NCBI GenBank assembly: GCA_944472155.2
Contig: OX235279.1
Location: 160,168,199 to 160,232,198 of the forward strand
Direction of reading: 5' to 3'
Source: Trichobilharzia szidati
Lineage: Eukaryota; Platyhelminthes; Trematoda; Strigeidida; Schistosomatidae
DNA length: 64,000 nt
This document shows positions 60,299 to 64,000 of this stretch, one piece after another. Position numbers and translations under genes: made by a program. The notes below the pieces were generated by a model. The model was not told where the DNA came from. It saw only the letters and a program-made list of their open reading frames with translations, and ran no database searches. Numbering within the stretch: the stretch's first letter is position 1; each line of letters begins with the position of its first letter.

Positions 60299-61048
60299 TT
60301 TGATAAGGTGAGAATGAAGGTAGTTGAGTGTCTATTTAGCAGATGTGAAGAGGGTGTGAAAATGTACAAAAGGAACGTATGACAGTGATAATAGTGAACT
60401 AATTATTAAAGCAAAAGCAAACTAAAAGTAAAATTGAAATTTTTTTAAATAAAATTTTTTTACAGGGAACGACAAGTGAAGAAGTTAAGACCATGGTTAA
60501 ATAAGAGACTGGACAAACTTTCTCTGTATACACAGTTTGGGGTTGTATTGACGAATTGCCAACGCCTCCACCATACAAAAATACCGAAACTTGACTCCCT
60601 TTGTACCGTTTTGGTCTCATCTTGTAGATGATCTTGAAAGACGACTCTCGTTGAGCTACGTGACCTGAGTTCAGCAAGTTCTGGAGAATTGAGCTAGTAG
60701 TTGTCTTGCATTGTCCTTTTGCTAACCATGCCGGATAATGTTCAGAGATCCGTTTGGAAAGTGTGAGCGATTTGTGCGGCCAATATAACTAGCTCCACAA
60801 AAGGAGGTGAATTTATAAACACATATTGAAGTGGCCCAAAGCTGCATTTCATCCTTCACACATCCATTGATCATTTGTCGGCCGTAGAACTCTGTATACA
60901 GGAAAAGTTTGTCCAGTCTCTTATTCTACCTTTGTCTTAACCTCTTCACTAGTCGTTCCCTGTAAAAAATTCTTAATTTTTCTTAAATTTTCAATTCTAC
61001 TTTTAGTTTACTTTTACTTTAGTAATTTATTCACTATTATCACTCTCA

Positions 61049-61087
<39 letters not shown>

Positions 61088-61870
61088 TCTATTTTGATTT
61101 TATATCCTGTGTTTAACTTTCTACAGGTTGGTCGTCATTTAATTGTTCGATTTTATGCAGAGTCGAACAGTCGTTCACGTAGTCGGATTAGCAATACAAG
61201 TGTTGTTTCTTCTGTAGCCACACCACCACAAGGAATGTCAAATAACTCCCTGTACAGCAGTTCATTTTCATTGGCTGGTGCTTATTCGTCTACACTGGAA
61301 TTAACAAATGAAAGTTTAAATAATCCTACTAATACTGTTTCGAACAGGTATACTTTAGCACACGATGAATCAACTGGACTTTTAAGTTCTTTCAGAAAAC
61401 GTTTAGAAATCCCGTCTATCGGAAGTAATCTAATGTCTAGAGGTTCCTCAATTCTCAGTTTAAATACAAAACAATCATTGGCAGATTTATCAGTTGATTT
61501 GTCGAATACAAATCAGTCAGTGTCAGCGAATACTTCAAGTGTCAATACTGTTCTGCCGAGTATATGCTTAGGTCAAGATTCAGCAGTTTATGAACTTCTC
61601 TTTGAATTAGCTGAATCAGAACTTCTCTGTCTTAATTCACAGTCGGGGAAAAAGCTGCATTCTTCTACAGGAACATCATCTGGGGCATATTTTTCTTCAA
61701 CATTTAGTTTTATTCATCCTGTACGTTTATTGTTAGCCTGTTTGCCAACATTTAAATCACTTCGTTATGGACGCAATGGTAGTGGAAGTGTGCATTCACA
61801 ATATAATCTGGTGTGTAATCCATACACACTATTGAATTCATCGCCTTATCGTGTTCTCTACAAACTACAA
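33997..61870 (+). CDS. USP24: Ubiquitin-specific protease 24 orthologue, 5' part (seven exons seen)
   Basis: USP24 is a very large C19 deubiquitinase. Exons seen: 33997-34164, 36398-36718, 45984-46060, 48503-48928, 53197-53394, 54852-55424 and 61127-61870. Similarity to human USP24 is ordered. It runs from an N-terminal UBA domain, through LGLCLLGTIHEIRFNGL (human LGKCLLAS...) and GFECFKGFFEKVNL (human GFNLFKTFFENVNL), to DLIGLEFLWD (human ELIGMDFIWK). Next are YRRFFDTCRRRLE (human HKKFIADCYTRLE) and a ubiquitin-like domain with PHGCTYRG (human PHGASFHG) and AHSNEPLSSIR (human AHSNETIGSVR). The series ends at SPYRVLYKLQ (human STFRVLYNLE). Introns after exon 3 join in phase 0. Between 36718 and 45984 the phases do not match and about 700 expected residues are missing. 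The protease domain lies beyond the window. Ser/Ala/Asn-rich inserts make this part longer than in human. Orthology is firm; the missing exons are not explained. Confidence 0.9.
34165..36397 (+). other. USP24 intron
   Basis: AT-rich, GTAAGA to TATCAG. No repeat family was recognised and no further exon is evident. Confidence 0.6.
36398..36718 (+). CDS. USP24: USP24 exon B (start of solenoid)
   Basis: 107 codons, phase 0 at both ends (acceptor cttcttttatcag, donor AAA|GTAAGT). A polar linker (GERNETSGTVLDESTSP) is followed by LESRV-like FNRLQSQIYTEQWDIPCLR and then LGLCLLGTIHEIRFNGL. This corresponds to human USP24 just after its Gly-rich linker, which is absent here. Confidence 0.85.
39880..40025 (-). 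repeat. SINE 3' module (hammerhead-like), truncated
   Basis: The minus strand carries GTCCAAAACTTGGACGAAAC then AGCTGTCC. Stem II is perfectly paired (GTCC with GGAC). The upstream box reads CTGAATA instead of CTGATGA. The tRNA-like head is missing. Confidence 0.55.
40195..40300 (-). repeat. tRNA-like SINE head (second type)
   Basis: On the minus strand an A-box TAGCACAGCGG and a B-box GGGGTTCGATCTC are correctly spaced. Flanking GTGTGCGTCGG and CCGACACAC can pair as an acceptor-like stem with a bulge. It is a tRNA-derived repeat rather than a tRNA gene because related diverged pieces occur elsewhere (23095-23255). Confidence 0.55.
41163..41665 (+). repeat. Composite fold-back/SINE element, copy 1
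   Basis: Order: a hairpin at 41163-41275 whose arms read TTGGTTTGTTAGGATTAGAT... and its complement; a unique core starting AATCTGATGCTCGCTAGTGA; a tRNA-like head (GGGTCCCAGTGGCTGAATGG, B-box GGGTTCGAATC); the hammerhead-like module at 41546-41605; and the tail ATCAATCCGTGGTCAACTCG. The same architecture occurs at 41885-42412 and 57835-58475. Confidence 0.75.
41885..42412 (+). repeat. Composite fold-back/SINE element, copy 2
   Basis: Hairpin arms at about 41893-41950 and 41995-42047 (GTTTGGTTTGTAAGGGTTAG and its complement) enclose a short remnant of an inverted SINE tail. The shared core (CTCGCTAGTGACTTGCTACA), tRNA-like head and hammerhead-like module (42305-42358) follow. It is closely similar to the copy 220 bases upstream. 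Confidence 0.75.
42305..42358 (+). ncRNA. Degenerate hammerhead-ribozyme-like module
   Basis: Stem I: GTACTG (42307-42312) pairs perfectly with CAGTAC (42350-42355), directly after a GTC cleavage triplet (42347-42349). A GAAAC box follows stem II (TCC/GGA). The first core box reads CCGATGA instead of CTGATGA (U4 changed to C). Hammerheads are known from schistosome SINEs. This copy is probably slow or inactive. Confidence 0.5.
44160..44365 (+). repeat. Diverged SINE copy with hammerhead-like remnant
   Basis: B-box-like TTGGTTTCGAACCCCCG, then CTGAAGAGACCCAAACTAGG, then a broken GAAAC box (GGAGCAAC). Same family as 41163-41665 but older. Confidence 0.5.
44370..45005 (+). repeat. Dispersed repeat, copy 2 of 2
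   Basis: Partner of 300-760, sharing blocks such as 'caactctccccttgtatttc' and the end 'aagcaaattat'. It includes a CT-rich run at 44630-44665 that makes spurious reading frames. Confidence 0.5.
45360..45382. repeat. (AC)n microsatellite
   Basis: About eleven AC units followed by imperfect CATA units, inside a USP24 intron. Confidence 0.9.
45984..46060 (+). CDS. USP24: USP24 exon C (solenoid)
   Basis: After acceptor tctcctcttag the exon encodes GFECFKGFFEKVNLNEGR then MKQVAKSW, matching human GFNLFKTFFENVNLCDHR. It ends TGG|GTATGC in phase 0. The two leading bases (GG) must complete a codon begun in an exon ending one base into that codon, which exon B does not. Confidence 0.85.
47030..47300 (+). 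mobile_element. RTE-type LINE fragment
   Basis: Encodes PLPKDWREGKVSTDWKKGYL and, after shifts, LVRLPEKGDLHP and QAGFRTKR. These match the RTE RT finger region (KDWKEG..IIKIPKKGDL and QAGFR). Broken and short. Confidence 0.65.
47425..47640 (+). repeat. tRNA-like SINE (third variant)
   Basis: A-box-like AGTCTAGAGGATAATACTT and B-box-like GGGTTTGAGTCTC, then ATCCAGATGACGACTAGTCC, CCAAACTGGATAAATTCC. The last part resembles the hammerhead region of the schistosome alpha SINE but lacks the GAAAC box. Confidence 0.5.
48130..48395 (-). repeat. SINE copy, minus strand, with hammerhead-like remnant
   Basis: The minus strand reads CTGAAGAGCCCCAAAACAAG then ATGAAACAGCTGTCC. The GAAAC box and GTC are kept while the first core box is CTGAAGA. 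The head toward 48395 is diverged. Confidence 0.5.
48503..48928 (+). CDS. USP24: USP24 exon D (solenoid with low-complexity insert)
   Basis: 142 codons, phase 0 both ends (tatatag|CAT, GAA|GTATGT). HVERPDLIGLEFLWDLYLAL matches human VEKLELIGMDFIWKIAMES. LLLLNVHWGQLAPKLRRDPE, then YRRFFDTCRRRLE, matches human IINYSYINLNPRLKKDSVSL then HKKFIADCYTRLE. Between them sits a run of about 85 residues rich in Ser, Ala and Thr (SSSSVAAAAASASVSPSAA) with no human counterpart; it is encoded by AGC/TCA/GCA-like triplet runs. Confidence 0.88.
50850..51945 (+). mobile_element. RTE-like LINE 3' half (family X)
   Basis: Decayed frames in order: LEFADNIIFLDEDADKMQ (motif C, FADD changed to FADN), CISPNGLISEEISTW with KARLAFANLSHLRLSRRD, and SHRLRWLGHVLRMPSQR. 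The 3' UTR is shared with 3273-3770 and 10023-10649. This is the longest of the three copies and shows the RT end of the family. Confidence 0.75.
52085..52440 (+). mobile_element. SR2/RTE-type LINE fragment
   Basis: Opens with RIKNKILIFNTNVKSS, the block found in SR2-type elements just before the YGSETW motif (compare 59785-59850). The following frames keep only scattered similarity. Confidence 0.55.
53197..53394 (+). CDS. USP24: USP24 exon E
   Basis: 66 codons, phase 0 both ends (ctttag|GCT, GAG|GTGAGT). ANYALGRGLVTEYGVTSVLA aligns with human SSALGGPTLTHAVTRATKML. KLAIRRLLGLVYAFIQSVE aligns with human KLVIIERLLLLAERYVITIED. Confidence 0.85.
53655..53908. repeat. Palindromic (fold-back) MITE-like element, copy 1
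   Basis: Inner arms GTCGTTTCGCTCA and TGAGCGAAACGAC are perfect inverse complements. Outer ends CTGATTGATTCACATGAG and CTCATCTCAGTCAATCAG are imperfect ones. A diverged copy lies at 58640-58970. No coding capacity. Confidence 0.65.
54225..54480 (+). repeat. tRNA-like SINE (fourth variant)
   Basis: A-box-like TGGTAGTTCACAGGTGGGA and B-box GAGTTCGACTCCC with tRNA-like spacing, followed by about 180 bases of body. Not a functional tRNA by its stems. Confidence 0.5.
54852..55424 (+). CDS. USP24: USP24 exon F (ubiquitin-like domain with inserts)
   Basis: 191 codons, phase 0 both ends (gtatatag|GAT, CAG|GTAACG). KPHGCTYRGWDMPLLVKVE matches the first strands of the human USP24 ubiquitin-like domain (LPHGASFHGHLLTLNVTYE). 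LLLAHSNEPLSSIRDRAYLA matches AHSNETIGSVRWKIAKQL. IGELGFQ matches LHQLGFS. Two Ser/Asn-rich inserts split the domain, one of about 45 residues after strand 2 and one of about 80 before the last strand. Confidence 0.88.
56249..56306. repeat. (TA)n tract at the 3' end of an SR2-type fragment
   Basis: About 25 TA units abut the 3' end of the minus-strand LINE fragment at 56310. A similar tract (60262-60299) abuts the 3' end of the plus-strand fragment. Confidence 0.85.
56310..57145 (-). mobile_element. SR2/RTE-type LINE 3' fragment
   Basis: Minus-strand frames read MKSNKLAEKASREDRTSAEH, IRIFNSNVKSMVL and CRKKWRWIGHTLRKQ, the C-terminal order of SR2-type RTE elements. It is closely similar to 18960-19870. 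Frameshifted. Confidence 0.75.
57268..57620. repeat. Inverted-repeat (fold-back) unit
   Basis: Arms of about 145 bases, 57268-57410 and 57478-57620, roughly 90% alike, separated by about 67 bases. The shared arm core includes CCCAGTGAATGCAGAAGAAA and its complement. No coding frame. Confidence 0.85.
57835..58475 (+). repeat. Composite fold-back/SINE element, copy 3 (most complete)
   Basis: An inverted SINE (57843-58040, minus strand) and a direct SINE (58250-58440, plus strand) face each other across the family core (58050-58245, starting AATTAATCTGATGCTCGCTA). It ends with AACTAACCCTTACAAACGAA, the complement of the family's left end. Both SINE halves carry hammerhead-like modules (57898-57946 minus, with GTT in place of GTC; 58335-58380 plus). 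Confidence 0.75.
58640..58970. repeat. Palindromic MITE-like element, diverged copy 2
   Basis: Shares GATCACTTTGATGTTCTGGC then AAGTACTATTGGTTGGTGTG with 53820-53880, and related ends. The inner palindrome has decayed. Confidence 0.5.
59050..60250 (+). mobile_element. SR2/RTE-type LINE, RT to 3' end, decayed
   Basis: Pieces in order: EYAFNSVDCKVI (motif A with one Asp lost), HNEKHSEAFEVNTGVRQAGC, MDFADGLCLMSYKLEDLKAK (motif C, FADD changed to FADG), TIVKLFLLYGSETWRA, and a decayed WKWIGH-like end. Several shifts and stops. The 3' end meets an (AT)n tract. Confidence 0.78.
60381..61047. mobile_element. Penelope-like 3' ends in inverted arrangement
   Basis: Arms at 60381-60540 and 60890-61047 are inverse complements (for example AGAGACTGGACAAACTTT and AAAGTTTGTCCAGTCTCT). 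The middle and left part, read on the minus strand, encodes a Penelope GIY-YIG start (SICVYKFTSFCGASYIGRTN) and a terminal block VEALAIRQYNPKLCIQ. Simple TA repeats flank both sides. The right arm holds the same terminal coding block in the opposite direction. Confidence 0.7.
61127..61870 (+). CDS. USP24: USP24 exon G (end of ubiquitin-like domain, linker, next solenoid)
   Basis: 248 codons, phase 0 both ends (tttctacag|GTT, CAA|GTAAGT). VGRHLIVRFYAESNS completes the ubiquitin-like domain (human DEQILTVKTSGSG). A Ser/Asn-rich linker of about 120 residues follows, where human USP24 also has a Ser-rich linker. AVYELLFELAESE then matches human VFDMLYQLANLEE, HPVRLLLACLPT matches VRKLLLLIPT, and SSPYRVLYKLQ matches MSTFRVLYNLE. 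Confidence 0.88.
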
Positions 61871-62654
61871 GTAAGTCTAGTGTTGTTACCTCTTATTTTT
61901 TTTGGTGATATTTTATGCAATATCGTCATTTGTGTTTTCTCGTGAGTGAAGCTTATATCATTTTGACACATACTCTGAAATCAATACTGTGCTCCGACTG
62001 CACTTCACACTCCTCAGTAGTCGTCTGAATCAAACATCGAAGGATACAAACAGATCTAAGATGGAACCTCGGAAACTTTCTCTCTCTCTGTGTTGATGAT
62101 AATGTAGTGCGGTGCAGATTGATAGAAAGCAACCAGAACTCAGATCAAAATTTTAAGTCAATGGCTGCAGAGATAGGGGAGGAGTGTTTTTTCCTCAAGT
62201 ATGGATTTAGGTTACGTTTTTGACGTGAAATAACCTCATTGGATAGTTTGTTTAACCTTAGATCGAATGCCAACCAATCAGATTTATTTGAGTATGAACA
62301 ATTTTCATGTAATGTGTGCTAAGGACACGAAATTCAGTATCTCTCTCTCTTTCTTCCTGACTACTTCACAACAAAGCCGTACAGTGATTTAACGGTTTGT
62401 ATGTAAATTGCTACATGCATGGGTTAGATATTATTGTCAGTTGGTATTAATAAAGGTGAATCAAAGTGTATGATTTGATAGTGTGAAATATTCCCATATC
62501 CCATGAATTAAATGCCAATCTGAACGAAGAATATTCTTTTCAATAAGTTCTCTTCTTCAGGTTCTTACAATTATAAAATATAGTGTTTACTGTCGTTACA
62601 ATAACAGCCAGTTATGCGGCGGATACATTTTCGTTAACGTAGAATAACAGATTA

Positions 62655-62930
62655 ATTTTCTAAAGTTTGGTTTGTAAGGGTTACTTAAGTTCTTACGAGT
62701 TGATCACGGATAGATATCAGTTACAGAACCACTGGAAAACCAACCAGGGAGTACTGGACAGCTGTTTCGTCCTAGTTTGGGAGTCTTCATCAGTACTCAC
62801 CCACCACCGGGGTTCGAACCCAGGGCCTTCCAGTTACAAGACCAGTTCGTATACCATTCAGTTACTGCGACCCGATCCAATGACCAGTCCCTGAATTCTA
62901 ACTTCTGCCAATTCATGACATAGTGTGACC
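62655..62930 (-). repeat. SINE with the best-preserved hammerhead-like module
   Basis: The minus strand carries GAGTACTGATGAAGACTCCC then AAACTAGGACGAAACAGCTG and TCCAGTACTC. CTGATGA, GAAAC and GTC are all present, and GAGTA can pair with TACTC. Register of stem I is ambiguous. The B-box GGGTTCGAACCC is intact, and the family end TTTGGTTTGTAAGGGTTA lies at 62665. Confidence 0.65.
62749..62798 (-). ncRNA. Hammerhead-ribozyme-like module
   Basis: On the minus strand this is the only copy in the window with all three core boxes intact as strings (CTGATGA, GAAAC, GTC). Stem III is only a tiny AGCT, as in the minimal type I hammerheads of retroelements. Self-cleavage is possible but unproven because the spacer between CTGATGA and stem II is longer than usual. 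Confidence 0.45.
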
Positions 62931-63309
62931 ACTTCGCAATGTCTTCTTCGATGAGTTGCTGCCTCACCTTCAACCTGCTGCACCCTACTGGTGGCGGCTT
63001 CCCACTAGAACCCCAGGTTAACTGCCTGAATAGGGCCAATCGCAAGTGGGCATTAGCTTATATAAGACAACTTAATTAACATCCTTCAGCATGGCGTATT
63101 TTTACATTTTCAAGTTGGCCATTTAGTAAAGATAACGAAACCAGGTGTAGATTGTTTGATTTGACAAGTGCGTAAAATTATAAAAACAGCATGTGTTTAT
63201 ATAGTGAAATCACTTATCGCATTCACATCTTTTCAAGCATACTCACGCTTCAAACTATAGTTAAGATACTTTGGTGAGATTTACACAATGTATTCTTGGA
63301 GAAGCTGAA

Positions 63310-63905
63310 CAACCCACCTCGCAGAATCCAGTTTACTTTGAAAGCAGAATGAGACGTGGGTGAACTACCATTTCTAGACTGCTTAGTTAAGAGGAAGGAA
63401 AACGGACATTTTGGTATATCCATATTCAGTAAGGAAAACCCACTCCAACGAATATTTAGACTTCGGATCATCACATCCCATCAGTTCAAAGGTATCAGCT
63501 GTTTCAAGTCTTCTTAGACGAGCACACTCTCCTAAAAAGGATGAGAAAGAAAAGAAGAAGAAATATCAAACATTACTGAAACTCTCAAGTAAAACAACTA
63601 GCCAATGGACATCATCAACAAAATCAACACAGACATTAAGTATGGCCGAAGCGCATTCCGAAAGCATGGACCTCAACAGTTGTCATTCCATATAGTGCGG
63701 AGACATCAGACGATATTAGAAAAGTACTCAGTAAGCTCGACATCAGAGTTTTCTTCACAATATCAGACACGCTGAGAAGCGACCTTGTCCATATGAAAGA
63801 CCAAATCCCTAAAGATTCTCTATCTAATTGTGTCTATAAAATAAAATGCTTGCAATGTAAGCATCATTCTTTTAACTGCCTCGATCTTTTTATGCATTCA
63901 AATAA
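63310..63905 (+). mobile_element. Penelope-like element fragment (RT end to GIY-YIG start)
   Basis: Frameshifted pieces in Penelope order: LPFLDCLVKRKENGHFGIS, then YLDFGSSHPISSKVSAVSSL with LRRAHS, then VVIPYSAETSDDIRKVLSKL, VFFTISDTLRSDLVHMKDQI and NCVYKIKCLQC, the start of a GIY-YIG domain whose remainder is lost. Dead copy. Confidence 0.75.
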
Positions 63906-64000
63906 ATGACTCTGAACTAGGTGTCTGCCGATACTGCTTGACTAGAAGTTCTAATGCACTTTAGAAATGATATGTTGACTGGACATCTGACACCTCTATT

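Larger units (their letters stand above)
55425..61126 (+). other. USP24 intron, densest repeat cluster
   Basis: Holds TA repeats (55489-55545, 56249-56306, 60262-60299, 61048-61087), two SR2-type fragments, two inverted-repeat units, the composite element copy 3 and a Penelope remnant. Confidence 0.65.
61871..64000 (+). other. USP24 intron running off the window
   Basis: No further USP24 exon is recognised before base 64000. Contains a SINE (62655-62930) and a Penelope fragment (63310-63905). Confidence 0.55.

Noticed and set aside
1..64000. CRISPR arrays, operons, bacterial-type promoters or rRNA genes
   Set aside because: None seen; splice sites, LINEs and SINEs show this is an animal genome.

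Overview
The window looks like a piece of a trematode genome, most likely Schistosoma or a close blood-fluke relative. The sequence is AT-rich and intron-rich. It is crowded with repeat classes typical of these worms: CR1-type and RTE/SR2-type LINE retrotransposons, Penelope-like elements, tRNA-like SINEs carrying hammerhead-ribozyme-like 3' modules, and fold-back repeats. It also contains very short introns of 32-59 bases. The species is an inference; no database could be searched.

Only three non-LINE protein-coding genes can be supported. (1) A small two-pass membrane protein lies on the minus strand at 1638-2132. (2) A six-exon minus-strand gene at 31762-33364 has micro-introns and encodes a 462-residue protein. 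It has the N-terminal zinc finger and C-terminal SWIM finger of a Mutator-like (MULE) transposase but lacks the first two Asp residues of the DDE core. (3) Head-to-head with it, starting at 33997 and running off the right end, is the orthologue of the large deubiquitinase USP24. Seven exons are recognised by ordered similarity to human USP24 (UBA domain, solenoid pieces, ubiquitin-like domain). Introns are long and repeat-filled, and the catalytic C19 domain lies beyond base 64000. About 700 residues of the solenoid expected between 36718 and 45984 could not be found.

Layout. 1-2600: repeat fragment and membrane protein gene. 2600-12900: SINE pair, LINE fragments, and a CR1 copy broken by a second LINE flanked by an 11-bp target duplication. 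12926-17748: a nearly complete CR1-type element (ORF1 plus a 944-residue EN-RT ORF2) joined in tandem to the 3' end of a second copy. 17750-31700: RTE fragment, large palindrome, decayed second LINE family, Penelope fragment, RTE fragment. 31760-33364: MULE-derived gene. 33997-64000: USP24 with many SINEs, fold-back elements, RTE and Penelope pieces in its introns.

The most interesting items are the micro-intron MULE-derived gene without a complete DDE core, the hammerhead-like modules preserved in tRNA-like SINEs, the composite fold-back family built on them, and the tail-to-head CR1 tandem.
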